DNA from: JAAFHI01 sp039793685
GTDB taxonomy: Bacteria; Acidobacteriota; Blastocatellia; Chloracidobacteriales; Chloracidobacteriaceae
Length of the DNA: 64,000 bases
Assembly: GCA_039793685.1 (NCBI GenBank)
Contig: JBDRAL010000027.1
Location: 62,001-126,000, forward strand
Reading direction: 5' to 3'
Part shown: piece by piece, positions 44,867 to 53,551 of the stretch
How the letters are laid out: each line of letters starts with the position of its first letter
Numbering within the stretch: the stretch's first letter is position 1
The notes under the pieces: generated by a model
The model's input: only the letters and a program-made list of their open reading frames with translations
What the model was told of the DNA's origin: nothing
The model's database searches: none
Position numbers and translations under genes: made by a program

Positions 44867-46537
44867 ATGATGATGATGGTTCCATCATTATCGTGCCATT
44901 CAATCCGAACCAGCGGGACAAGTCGAATGCCGGGGAAACGAGTCAGCCGGAAGAAGAACGAGCCAGGGAGAGGCGACGCGGAGCGGAATGCCGCTGCGTC
45001 CGCCGACCATCCTGAACAGAGCAGTCCCGCCGATGGGGCCGAAAAGCCCGAGGTGGTCCGCATCGCGCAGGACGAATTCAATCTTGCCGTGTTTCCGATT
45101 GCCGTTCTTGATAAGCGCGCCCAGAAAAGCAAGAACTACCTGACCTTCGTGGAGAACATCACGTCGAACGGTCGCGACATCCAGCGGACGTGGACGGTGA
45201 TGCCGCACCCGATCGAAGGGCTGCCAAGTACAACGGATGAAGATGTTTACGTTGCCTTGATGGAGCTTTCGCATGAACAGGGCGGCCAGAAAAAGGTCTT
45301 TTTCAGCCGCTACGATCTCATCCGGCGGCTCGGCTGGCCGATGAACGCCAAGCACTACGAGCGGCTCGAAAGTTCCCTGCGCAAGCTGGCGGCGGTCCGC
45401 ATCGAGGCGAAGAACGCCTATGTCGACCGGCATTCCGGGCGGCTGGTGGACGTCGGGATGAGCATCATCCAGGAATTCAAGATTTTCGACGAAACCTCCG
45501 GGAAACGCTCGGGCGCAAAAAGCTATGTGATGTGGAGCGACCGGGTTGCACAGAGCCTGAACGAAAAGCTGTTCAAGAAACTCGACGCGGATTTTTACTT
45601 CAATCTCAATTCCCCCATCGCGAAACGGCTGTTCCGTTACCTCGACAAGAAGTTCGGCGGGGGGGATTACTTCGTGATCAACGTCCGGAAGCTGGCGTTC
45701 GAGCACATCGGGATGTCGCGCGAGCTGCAATACGTCTCGCAAATCATGCAGCGCATCGAGCCGGCGCTGTCGGAACTGACCGCCAAGCAGTTCCTGAGCG
45801 AGTGGACGCTCACCGAGGAAACGATTCATTTCCGTAAGAACACGAAGTTCGGGCTGCGAATTCAGCAGATGTCGCTGCCGATTTACGACGTGATGGACGC
45901 GATGTGCGACGACGATCTCTCGCCCGAGGAGCGGGCGTTGCGCGACGCGGGGTTGCACCTCGAAGGCCAGCTCGTGGCGCGGGGGATGATCGGTTCGGTC
46001 GCCAAGAAGCTCGTGGACACCTACGGTTTGCAGGGCAAGCTCGACGCCATCGAGCAGGCGATTTCGACCTTCGACCGGCAGTACCGCAACCGCGCGCTCG
46101 GCAATCCGGGCGGGCTGCTCTACACCCTGATCGTCAACGGTCGGCCCGACAAGACGGCGAAGGGGCGCACGAAACCCGCTCCCGGAGCCAATGAGAGCCC
46201 CGTGGAGCCATCGGGACCCCCCGAGCCGACCTTGTTCCCGGTTTTGGGTCAGGAACGGCTCCAGGAGCTTGAACTCGGGTACCTCGACTACCTCGAACGG
46301 ACCGGCGAGGCGATTCTCCAGCGGATGAAGAAATCCGAACTCAAGGACCTTATCGCCCAGGAACGGGAAAACCTGTTCGCCTCCGACAAGCGGAAAATTT
46401 ATGAGCGGTGGGAGGACGAGGTTCTCGAAGACCACCTCCGCAGTCTCATTGGCCGAAATCTGGCCGCGCAGGAAGTCGAATCCTTTTCCGAATGGTGTCT
46501 GGCGCAGGGCATGACGGCCGAATCGCTGGCTGAATGA
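44867..46537 (+). CDS. Replication initiator protein (RepA/RPA-like)
   Basis: A 556-aa protein that resembles plasmid replication initiator A (RPA/RepA) proteins. After a basic, low-complexity N-terminal tail, a winged-helix region begins near residue 70 (NLAVFPIAVLDKRAQKSKNYLTFVENI) with IEGLPSTTDEDVYVALMEL, KKVFFSRYDLIRRLGWPMNAKHYERLESSLRKLAAVRIE, and a second module around 250 (RLFRYLDKKFGG). Such proteins bind the iterons and open DNA. ATG 44867 or, less extended, ATG 44927 may start it; the first 20 residues are not conserved-looking. The upstream iterons support the assignment. Ends before a strong terminator. Confidence 0.8.
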   Translation: MMMMVPSLSCHSIRTSGTSRMPGKRVSRKKNEPGRGDAERNAAASADHPEQSSPADGAEKPEVVRIAQDEFNLAVFPIAVLDKRAQKSKNYLTFVENITSNGRDIQRTWTVMPHPIEGLPSTTDEDVYVALMELSHEQGGQKKVFFSRYDLIRRLGWPMNAKHYERLESSLRKLAAVRIEAKNAYVDRHSGRLVDVGMSIIQEFKIFDETSGKRSGAKSYVMWSDRVAQSLNEKLFKKLDADFYFNLNSPIAKRLFRYLDKKFGGGDYFVINVRKLAFEHIGMSRELQYVSQIMQRIEPALSELTAKQFLSEWTLTEETIHFRKNTKFGLRIQQMSLPIYDVMDAMCDDDLSPEERALRDAGLHLEGQLVARGMIGSVAKKLVDTYGLQGKLDAIEQAISTFDRQYRNRALGNPGGLLYTLIVNGRPDKTAKGRTKPAPGANESPVEPSGPPEPTLFPVLGQERLQELELGYLDYLERTGEAILQRMKKSELKDLIAQERENLFASDKRKIYERWEDEVLEDHLRSLIGRNLAAQEVESFSEWCLAQGMTAESLAE

Positions 46538-46551
46538 TTCGTTTCAAAACC

Positions 46552-46598
46552 AAAAAAGAACCGGCGGTGCAATGAAGTTGCACCGCCGGTTCTTTTTT
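46552..46598. terminator. Perfect 21-bp bidirectional terminator
   Basis: Left arm 46552-46572 (AAAAAAGAACCGGCGGTGCAA), 5-nt loop TGAAG, right arm 46578-46598. It separates the rep gene (plus) from the 35-aa gene (minus), both of which end here. Confidence 0.93.
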
Positions 46599-46615
46599 GA
46601 GCGAGTTTCGGAATC

Positions 46616-46723
46616 TCAGTTAGCCGCGTTGTCGCGGGTCCAGACCGTGAAGAACTTGATGACTCCCCACAGACCCGCGTATCCGCCCATGACGAACAGG
46701 CACGCAATCAAAATCGCCGTCAT
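46616..46723 (-). CDS. 35-aa single-TM protein beside bchU
   Basis: From ATG 46723 to TGA 46616: MTAILIACLFVMGGYAGLW, then GVIKFFTVWTRDNAAN. One span (about 2-24) and a short polar C-terminus. GGAGG lies 5 bases before the ATG, a strong ribosome site, so I consider this a real gene. It is too short for ordinary calling. It is divergent from the bchU-like gene (46905) with 181 bp between starts. If the organism is Chloracidobacterium, a low-molecular-weight photosynthetic subunit would be one idea, but there is no direct evidence. Confidence 0.68.
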   Translation of the reverse strand: MTAILIACLFVMGGYAGLWGVIKFFTVWTRDNAAN

Positions 46724-46904
46724 ATCCACCTCCGCGCTGGCGCGCTCTTGAACTTTTCAGGGACGTCGTCGGCTTCGAGCCTACAAAAGCACTGTAGCGC
46801 ATGCCGGTGTCTTTTTGTACGTTGCCTTCAGGGGCGTGTTTCCGCGCCCCTCTTTTCCGTCGCGATTTTCCGTATCCACATCCTTTTTCCCGCGAGGTCG
46901 CCCC

Positions 46905-47975
46905 ATGCCGCACGCTACCGCCGAACATCTCGATTCTTCGCTTTCGAACGTCCTCAACGACTCGTTGTATGAACAATATCAACAAGCCTGCGACATGACG
47001 TTCCGCAACACAGTGGACATTTTCGTCCTCAAGGCCGCTTTCGAACTCGGCCTGTTCCGTCATCTCGCCGCCGGGCCGCTGCCGATCGCGGAACTGGCCG
47101 AGCTGACCGGCAGCCGTCCCAACCGGCTGGTGAAATTCACCGACATGATGGTTGAAATGGGGCTGCTTGAAAAAGCGCCGGAAGGTGCGCTGGCGCTGAC
47201 CGCGTTCAGTCGCCAGTTCTTCCTGCCGCCGAACGAATCCAACGAAAACCTGACGATGGAGCCGTTCGTCCGCTACGCGCTGACCGTGATGGAGCGCTAC
47301 CACCTGCATCTGGCCTCGGTCATTCGCGGCGAGATGGACTTCACCGCCCTCACGCCGTGGCCGCCGAAGACCCGCGAAGACAGCGAGTTTTACGAGGAAA
47401 TCCACCGCAGCAACAATTACTTCATCCGCGAAATCATCCGCGACGAGGCGGATTTCTCGGGCGTCACGCATCTGGTGGACGTCGGCGGCGGCAACGGCGA
47501 CATTTCGATTGCCATCGCCAAGAAGTTTCCCGACCTCAAGGTCACGCTCATCAACCTGCCGTCGGCGCTGGAGATCGTCCGCGACAACGTGGCGAAAAAC
47601 GGCCTTTCCGATCGCATCGAAGCCGTTTCGGTCGATATGTACCGCGAGCCGTACCCCGAATGCGACGGTATCCTGTTCGCGCGCATTCTTTATCCGTTCA
47701 ACGCGCAGGTCTGCGGCATGCTGCTCGGCAAGGCGTTCGCGGCGCTCAAGCCCGGCGGCAAGGTGGTCATCGCCGACATGCTGCTTCGCGAGGAACGCGG
47801 AATTACCAATTACGACTATCTGGCGCACTTCCTGACCAGTGTCGGCGTCGATCCGGCGATGATGACGTTCAAAAATCAGGACGAATACGTCACCGTCCTC
47901 GAACAGCTCGGCTTCCGCGACGTTCGCAAGGTCGAACGCCACGGCCAGGCGTTGTATCAGGCGGTGAAACCGTAG
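46905..47975 (+). CDS. bchU: SAM-dependent C-20 methyltransferase, BchU-like
   Basis: A 356-aa class I O-methyltransferase-type protein. The N-terminal dimerisation/winged-helix domain has DIFVLKAAFELGLFRHLAAGP and ELTGSRPNRLVKFTDMMVEMGLL. The SAM motif I is THLVDVGGGNGDISIAIAKKFPDLKVTLINLP; the rest includes RILYPFNAQVC, LKPGGKVVIADML and the end LYQAVKP. REDSEFYEEIHRSN and DGILFARILY match Chlorobaculum BchU as I remember it; that enzyme methylates C-20 of bacteriochlorophyllide d to give the c series. The wider family also includes carotenoid hydroxylase-type methylases (CrtF). GAGGT lies 7 bases before ATG 46905. It ends at a heptamer inverted repeat. Confidence 0.75.
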   Translation: MPHATAEHLDSSLSNVLNDSLYEQYQQACDMTFRNTVDIFVLKAAFELGLFRHLAAGPLPIAELAELTGSRPNRLVKFTDMMVEMGLLEKAPEGALALTAFSRQFFLPPNESNENLTMEPFVRYALTVMERYHLHLASVIRGEMDFTALTPWPPKTREDSEFYEEIHRSNNYFIREIIRDEADFSGVTHLVDVGGGNGDISIAIAKKFPDLKVTLINLPSALEIVRDNVAKNGLSDRIEAVSVDMYREPYPECDGILFARILYPFNAQVCGMLLGKAFAALKPGGKVVIADMLLREERGITNYDYLAHFLTSVGVDPAMMTFKNQDEYVTVLEQLGFRDVRKVERHGQALYQAVKP

Positions 47976-47980
47976 GGGGA

Positions 47981-48137
47981 AAAGGGATCAGGGGTCGGGG
48001 AACAGGGATCAGGGCGGGTGTTGGGTTTTAGGTGTTCAGTTCTGGAGAACTGCCAAAGATTTTTATCCCGAATTGAAGTCGAAAACCCCAAGACCCAGCC
48101 CCTAAAACCCAATCTGATCCCCGACCCCTGATCCCTT
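47981..48137. repeat. Heptamer tandem inverted repeat (GGGATCA words)
   Basis: GGGATCA GGGGTCG GGGAACA GGGATCA at 47984-48011 is mirrored by TGATCCC CGACCCC TGATCCC at 48115-48135. TTGGGTTTTAGG (48021-48032) pairs with CCTAAAACCCAA (48101-48112). It sits between the convergent bchU-like and histidine-kinase genes and may terminate both. Confidence 0.8.
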
Positions 48138-48140
48138 TCT

Positions 48141-49289
48141 TCAAAGAATTGGCAGCGTCATCATGAACGCCGTTCCGACGCCTTCCGCGCTCTGGGCCGT
48201 GATGTTTCCGCCGTGGGCGGCGATGATCCGCTGGACGATGGCGAGGCCGAGACCCGTCCCGAGCTGGCGGGTCTTTTGTTTTGCCTGATAGTAGGGATTG
48301 AAGATGTAGGGCAGGTCGCGCGCGGGGATGCCCGCGCCGGTGTCCTCGACGCGAATCACGGCGAAGCGTTTTCCGGCTTCGAGGCCGGTCCCGGTCGTTT
48401 CCGAAACCGTGACGGTGATGGTGCCGCCCGCCGGAGTGAATTTGAGCGCGTTCGATAAAAGATTGCCCAGCGCTCGCACCATCCGTTTTCGGTCGAGAAA
48501 AAGCTTGCTCTGCGTCGGCGCGGCTTCAAAAACGACGGTCAGGCCCTTCTGCTGCGCCGCGAGCCGGATCTGTTCGACCGCCTCGGCGACAACCGGATTG
48601 GCTGGCAGCGCAAAAAACTCCATCGTATCGCGCCCGCCCTCCGATTTGGCGAAATCGAGAATCTCGTTCACCAGCGACATGATGTGATCGACCGTGCGGT
48701 AGCTGTGTCCGAAGATGCCGCGCAGGTCGTCATCGAGGAGTTTCGCTTCCTCGGCGCGCATTTCGGTGAGTTCGAGGGCGGCCAGCACGGTACTCAGCGG
48801 CGAACGGATGTCATGCACCAGCACCGCCGTGAACTCCTCGCGTTGCCGGGCCAGTTCTTCAAGTTTTCCGACCGTTTCCTGAAGCTGCGTGGCTTTCTGG
48901 TCGAGTTGAAGCTTGAGGTCGTGAATCCGCATCGCGCTACGGACGTGCGCGAGCAGTTCCTTCGATTCGCATGGCTTGACGAGATAGTCGTCGGCCCCGG
49001 CGTCGAGTCCCTGAATCTTGTCGTCGAGTTCGCCCCGGGCCGAGAGCATGATGATTTGGCTGCTGGACAGGCGGGCGTCACCCCGGATGCGTCCGCAGAC
49101 CTCGGGGCCGTCCATGGTGGGCATCATCCAGTCGAGCAGAATCACGCCGGGACATTTTTCGCAGGCAAGGCTGATGCCCGCCGGACCGTCGTCGGCCTGA
49201 AGGACTTCAAATCCAGCTTTGGTGAGAATTCGCGTGGAAATGAGCCGAAACGTGGCGTCGTCGTCGATAATGAGAACGGGTGAGGGCAT
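48141..49289 (-). CDS. Response regulator - histidine kinase hybrid
   Basis: A 382-aa protein. An N-terminal receiver domain has the acidic pair in IIDDD, the phosphorylatable Asp in VILLDWMMPTMDGPEV, Ser/Thr switch and Lys in YLVKPC. After a short coiled coil (about 120-150) comes a HisKA domain with the phosphorylatable His in VLVHDIRSPLSTVLAAL, and a HATPase_c domain (NLLSNALKFTP, DTGAGIP, GTGLGLAIVQRI). There is no membrane span, so it is a soluble kinase whose receiver is at the N-terminus, a common output-relay arrangement. I chose the ATG at 49289; the slightly longer frame would use TTG at 49301. No cognate regulator is adjacent. Confidence 0.93.
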   Translation of the reverse strand: MPSPVLIIDDDATFRLISTRILTKAGFEVLQADDGPAGISLACEKCPGVILLDWMMPTMDGPEVCGRIRGDARLSSSQIIMLSARGELDDKIQGLDAGADDYLVKPCESKELLAHVRSAMRIHDLKLQLDQKATQLQETVGKLEELARQREEFTAVLVHDIRSPLSTVLAALELTEMRAEEAKLLDDDLRGIFGHSYRTVDHIMSLVNEILDFAKSEGGRDTMEFFALPANPVVAEAVEQIRLAAQQKGLTVVFEAAPTQSKLFLDRKRMVRALGNLLSNALKFTPAGGTITVTVSETTGTGLEAGKRFAVIRVEDTGAGIPARDLPYIFNPYYQAKQKTRQLGTGLGLAIVQRIIAAHGGNITAQSAEGVGTAFMMTLPIL

Positions 49290-49392
49290 GCGCGCTTTCA
49301 ACCGGAGTGTTTTGACGGCTGCGAAAACGTGAAGCTACGACGAAAACCGTTCCTTCTTCAATCGGGAAATGGCGATTTGCGCCGGAGGGCCG

Positions 49393-50067
49393 TCATTCGT
49401 GAATGTAGGCCCAGTCGCCGATGCGTTCGACCCGGCCGCCCATGGCCGGTCGGTAGTTCCGGTCGGGGACGTAGATGATGAAATCAAAATTGGTGGCCAC
49501 ACCGGTATCGACCTTCAATGAAAAATATGTGGCCGGCTCCATTTTTTCAGGTTTGTACAAATCGCGGCTATACATGAATTTTGGATAGGCAACCGCGCCG
49601 GTCGAGGGAATTTCCGGCAAATACTTCGGAACGAGCGCATCCAGTCTGTCGGGATAGCTTCCAGTGTCTTTTCGAAACCGTTCCAGTGCGGCGATGATCA
49701 CATCGCCCCGTTTCTGAATTTTCCGGACGCCTTCCTTTCGGGGGTCGTAGCCTTTTCCCAAAATCAGATAGGGAATTCCCGTCAGGCTGATAAGCAGGCA
49801 GGCGACCGCCGTCACGAACCACCCGTCAAACTGCTTTTTTTCAGTCTTGTAGGCGGCAAGGACGAATCCCGCCAGAATCACTCCCGGCCAAAGCAGAAAA
49901 AGCAAAAAGGAGAAGTTCATCATCACGCTGACCGGGAGATGAAAGAAGCTCGGGAGCGAACTGTAGGGCAGGGCGTAACCGAACAGAACATACGATCCGG
50001 GATGAAAAAGAAGGGCCGCCGCAATGGCGGCAGCCCGGTTTCCCCAATGACCTTTTGAAGCGTCCAT
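49393..50067 (-). CDS. Membrane protein with pseudopilin-like soluble part
   Basis: A 224-aa protein: three hydrophobic spans in the first 105 residues (about 11-35, 50-72, 82-105), then a soluble region beginning KGYDPRKEGVRKIQKRGDVIIAALERFRKDTGSYPDRLDALVPKYLPEIPSTG. That stretch has the helix-then-PD-x-L-x-x-L pattern of type II/IV secretion pseudopilins (GspG-like). Unlike true pseudopilins it has several spans and no type IV prepilin motif, so export by that route is unlikely. Function unknown. It starts 4 bases after the stop of the acyl-CoA synthetase gene. Confidence 0.6.
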   Translation of the reverse strand: MDASKGHWGNRAAAIAAALLFHPGSYVLFGYALPYSSLPSFFHLPVSVMMNFSFLLFLLWPGVILAGFVLAAYKTEKKQFDGWFVTAVACLLISLTGIPYLILGKGYDPRKEGVRKIQKRGDVIIAALERFRKDTGSYPDRLDALVPKYLPEIPSTGAVAYPKFMYSRDLYKPEKMEPATYFSLKVDTGVATNFDFIIYVPDRNYRPAMGGRVERIGDWAYIHE

Positions 50068-50071
50068 CGGT

Positions 50072-53000
50072 TCATTCCCCGTTCCCGGCGGATTTTCTCA
50101 GCGACAGCATCCGCGGCAGGCGCTGCGTGCCGCCGTAGCCCGGAATCAGGTTCAGGCGGATTTCCGGCTGACCGAAAATCGCCGTCGGCTCGGCCACCGT
50201 GTAGTGGCAGGCCAACTGGAACTCGTTCCCGCCGCCGAGCGCTACGCCGTTGACCGCCGCGATGACCGGCTTGTTCATCTGCTCGATCTTGCTGAAGGCG
50301 AGGTGCGCGTTGTTCGGCAGCGGCAACGCTTCCTCGATGGTCTTGAAGTCGAGCAACTGCTTGACGTCCGCGCCCGCGACGAAGGATTTCGTCCCCTGAC
50401 CGGTGAAAATTACCACTTTCACATCGTCGCGTCGCGCGAGGTGGTCGATGACGGTGATGAGTTCGTCGAGCGACCGTTCGTTGAGCGCGTTGACCGGCGC
50501 GTTGGTGATGGTCGCCACCGCGATGCGCTGCGCGGGAGTCGTTTCCGTCGGCTTCACCACGTCGAAATACTGCACCCGGACGTAGCGATAGGTTTCAAAA
50601 ACGCGGGTTTCTTCGAGCAGCTTCGTCTTTTCGCGCCACGTTTTAATCTTGGCGGCGATTTCCGTGAGCGATTCGGGATTTTTGAGCGCCGACGTGTCGC
50701 CGATCGATTCCTCGAACAGCAGATTCTTCAAGAACCGCCGCATGTACTTCCCGCTGCGCGTTTCGGGGAACGCCTTGACCTCAATGTAATCCGACGGAAC
50801 CGCCGTGAGGCCCTTTTCCTGCCGTACGAGATCGGAAAGGCGCCGTTCGTCGTCCACCGTGAGCTTGCGCTCGTCGGGCGTGAGGATGAACGCCACCGGC
50901 GTCTGGCCTTTTTCGCGGTGCGGCGCGCCGATGACGATCACGTTGCCGACGACCGAGTTCGGGTTGACCTGCTTGTCGCGCAGCAGCGCGCCCTCGATTT
51001 CCTCGGTCCCGATGCGGTGACCGCTGACGTTGATGACGTCGTCGGAACGTCCGTGGAGACTGAAGCCGCCGTTTTCATACTTCCGGGCGAAATCCCCCTG
51101 TGTGTACGCAAACGTGCCGCCCCACTTCGTCCAGTAGGTCGAAGCATAGCGCTCGTCGTCGCCCTTCCATTCCTTCGGCGCGGAAAAGACTTCGATTCCC
51201 TGATCCCCGACACCTGACACCTGAAACCTTTCAAGGTCGCCCCAGATCGTCCGGGCGAGATAGGGATAGGGCGCGGTGATGACGATTTCGCCCTTTTCTT
51301 CTTCCTCCGCCGGGCGGTGCTTCGTGACGAGGCCGTTTTCAGCCGTTTCCTCGGCTACCCACACGTCGCCGAGAACCCACGGCAGCGGGTAGGTGTGCGC
51401 GTCGGCGTGGAGCGGAAAGTCGCCGTTGCCGAAAAAGTGCGTCCAGACGATGCCGCCGTGTTCGGTCGCCCAGTAGGAATTGATGTAGGTCGGGCAGAGC
51501 AGGTCCATCGCGAACTGCTGCACCGCCGGCGAGGTCGGCTCGGCGCAGAAGGTCCCGACGTGCAGCGTCGAACGGTCGTATTCCTCGACGTCGGCCTGAT
51601 TCTGCCGGTCGGTCATGATCGCTTTCAAAAAGGTCGAACCGGCTTTGAAGATGTTGACCTTGTAGCGTTCGATAATCGACGCGAAGCGGCCCGCGTTGGG
51701 AAAGACCGGCGCGCCCTCGGCGATGACGCTCGTCGTGCGGGTCGTCAGCGAGGCCGAAATGAGATAGCTCTGGCCGGTAATCCAGCCCGGATCGGCGATG
51801 ACGTACATCACGTCGCCCGCCTGCGCGTTGAACGCCACCTTCATCGTGTGGGCGATGCCCGAGACATAGCCGCCGTGGACGTGAACGACGCCCTTCGGCT
51901 TGCCGGTGCTGCCCGAGGTGTAGATGAAGAAGAGCGGATATTCGGCGTCCACCGGCACGGGGCGCGAGTGGGCGTAAAGCGTCTTCACGAAATCGGCGGT
52001 CGGCAGCGCAAGCAGCGCGTCTTCGTCGGAAACGTCGAAACCGGACGATTTCGCCGTCGCGAGCAGTTCCGCCGTGACTTCCGAAATTACCTCGCCCGCC
52101 CAGCGGTCGCGGTCGCGCCAGGTGATGTCCTGGCCCGTGTGCTTGACGACGAGGACGGCGTCCACGCGGGGCGGGGTGGCGACGAGCGCCTTCGCGATGG
52201 CCGTGCGAATGGTGGATTTCGCCTTCGACGACAGCGGACGAAGCTGCGCGATGGCCGCGCCGACGCCGCGCATCACGTCGGCGCGCTCGACGGTGATGTC
52301 GCCGCCGATGGTTTCCTGAACCGTGTTGCAGATGATGTCGATGACGGTGTGGTGGAAATCCTCGCCGGACCATCCGAAGGTGGATTTATCCGTAATCGTT
52401 TCAATCGTGTCGCGGACGATTTCCAGCGCGACTTCGACCGACAGGTAATCGTCGAGCGCCTTGTCGGTATAGACCTCCTTGTAGGGCACGACCTGCGCGT
52501 TGCGATAACTGCCGTCGGAGGTGATGACGACCCGCGCGCCCGAATTGTGGATGCGGTCGCTCAGGGTTTTCGCCGAAAAGCCGCCGAAAACCGGCGTGTA
52601 GATGATGCCGAGCCGCTTCGCCGCTTCCGTGAAGTAGATCTGCTCCATGATGTTCGGCAGGTTGATCGCGATGCGGTCGCCGGTTTTCAGGCCGAGCTTT
52701 TGCAGCGCCATCGCCGCCTTGACCGTTTCGAGAAGCAGTTTTTTGCGCGAAACGGCAAACGACACGACCGGACCGCCGCGTCCGTCGTTGAGCGACTGGT
52801 CCCAGCGGTCGCCTTCGAAAAAGAACGCCGTTTCGTCGCCGTGTCCGGCGAGAACGTGGCGGTCCACCTCGTTGAAGCAGGCGTTGGTCACGCCGCCCGA
52901 GAACCAGCGGTAAATCGGGGCCTCGGAATCGTCGAAGGCGGTTGTCCAGGGGGCGAAATCGGCGGGCAGGTCGATGGCTTTGGCTTCGCCGGTGGAGAAA

Positions 53001-53200
53001 TCGAAACCGCTCCAGCCGGAGCCGTCGAAAGTGATCCACGCGCCCGATTCCGGGTGCAGCCAGTGGATTTCGCGTTTCGCGATGTCGCCGTGGAACGCGC
53101 CGGGGTTGGTCCGGCAGGCTTCGCGCTGTTGATTCCAGTCGGTCGCGGTGCGAACCGGGTTGACTATCCGCCGTCCGGCGGCGCTCGATGTAAAGGTCAT
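50072..53200 (-). CDS. Acyl-CoA synthetase fused to a truncated enoyl-CoA hydratase module
   Basis: A 1042-aa protein. Residues about 1-840 form an acetyl-CoA-synthetase-like module: IYTSGSTGKPKGVVHVHGG at about 425, YWATEHGG, GRSDDVINVSGHRIGTEEIEGAL, and the catalytic Lys in ETRSGKYMRR. It has a large helical insertion before the P-loop, as in propionyl-CoA synthase (PCS). From about 885 an enoyl-CoA hydratase (crotonase) module begins (VATITNAPVNALNERSLDEL), with both catalytic Glu (GGGNEFQLACH; PEIRLNLIPGYGG). It stops at 1042 after LPRML, 60-100 residues short of a complete hydratase, and lacks the reductase module. I chose the ATG at 53200. Confidence 0.78.
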   Translation of the reverse strand: MTFTSSAAGRRIVNPVRTATDWNQQREACRTNPGAFHGDIAKREIHWLHPESGAWITFDGSGWSGFDFSTGEAKAIDLPADFAPWTTAFDDSEAPIYRWFSGGVTNACFNEVDRHVLAGHGDETAFFFEGDRWDQSLNDGRGGPVVSFAVSRKKLLLETVKAAMALQKLGLKTGDRIAINLPNIMEQIYFTEAAKRLGIIYTPVFGGFSAKTLSDRIHNSGARVVITSDGSYRNAQVVPYKEVYTDKALDDYLSVEVALEIVRDTIETITDKSTFGWSGEDFHHTVIDIICNTVQETIGGDITVERADVMRGVGAAIAQLRPLSSKAKSTIRTAIAKALVATPPRVDAVLVVKHTGQDITWRDRDRWAGEVISEVTAELLATAKSSGFDVSDEDALLALPTADFVKTLYAHSRPVPVDAEYPLFFIYTSGSTGKPKGVVHVHGGYVSGIAHTMKVAFNAQAGDVMYVIADPGWITGQSYLISASLTTRTTSVIAEGAPVFPNAGRFASIIERYKVNIFKAGSTFLKAIMTDRQNQADVEEYDRSTLHVGTFCAEPTSPAVQQFAMDLLCPTYINSYWATEHGGIVWTHFFGNGDFPLHADAHTYPLPWVLGDVWVAEETAENGLVTKHRPAEEEEKGEIVITAPYPYLARTIWGDLERFQVSGVGDQGIEVFSAPKEWKGDDERYASTYWTKWGGTFAYTQGDFARKYENGGFSLHGRSDDVINVSGHRIGTEEIEGALLRDKQVNPNSVVGNVIVIGAPHREKGQTPVAFILTPDERKLTVDDERRLSDLVRQEKGLTAVPSDYIEVKAFPETRSGKYMRRFLKNLLFEESIGDTSALKNPESLTEIAAKIKTWREKTKLLEETRVFETYRYVRVQYFDVVKPTETTPAQRIAVATITNAPVNALNERSLDELITVIDHLARRDDVKVVIFTGQGTKSFVAGADVKQLLDFKTIEEALPLPNNAHLAFSKIEQMNKPVIAAVNGVALGGGNEFQLACHYTVAEPTAIFGQPEIRLNLIPGYGGTQRLPRMLSLRKSAGNGE

Positions 53201-53551
53201 GGCAGTCCGTCGAGAGACAATCAGAAGATGAGTGCGACGCGAGACGGTCGCGATTCGGCGTTTCCGGTGGGGAAAGTCGGAGAAGGTCGTGGGGCGCGGG
53301 AAAGGAATTTCCAAGGTCCTACCCGCAACGTACAAAATTAAGCCCGACCCTCGAAACTCGATTTTTCTCCGAACCGGTTTCCGGTGGTTTCAGGCGGCAC
53401 GGCGTCGAAAGGGCGTGACGGCGGACCGTCTTTCGGGGAACTGAATGGTCATTCAGTTTGTACCATGCCTGTCTCCGTTTGGCACGGCTGTATGCTACCG
53501 TTCGTTTCTCAACATTCTTTTATAAAAAACTTTCTCTGAGCCGTCGGCGCG
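53201..53551. other. Divergent intergenic region with operator-like palindrome
   Basis: This 351-bp gap separates the divergent acyl-CoA synthetase and propeller-kinase genes, so it should hold both promoters. The only clear signal is the inverted repeat at 53439-53458. I see no gene in it. Confidence 0.5.
53439..53458. promoter_or_regulatory. TetR/FadR-type operator candidate
   Basis: Inverted repeat AACTGAATG-GT-CATTCAGTT. The core TGAATG...CATTCA resembles operators of TetR-family fatty-acid regulators such as Bacillus FadR. It lies between the acyl-CoA synthetase (minus) and the kinase (plus), so it may control either. Confidence 0.5.

Noticed and set aside
51317..53341. 674-aa plus-strand frame
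   Set aside because: Antisense shadow of the acyl-CoA synthetase gene.
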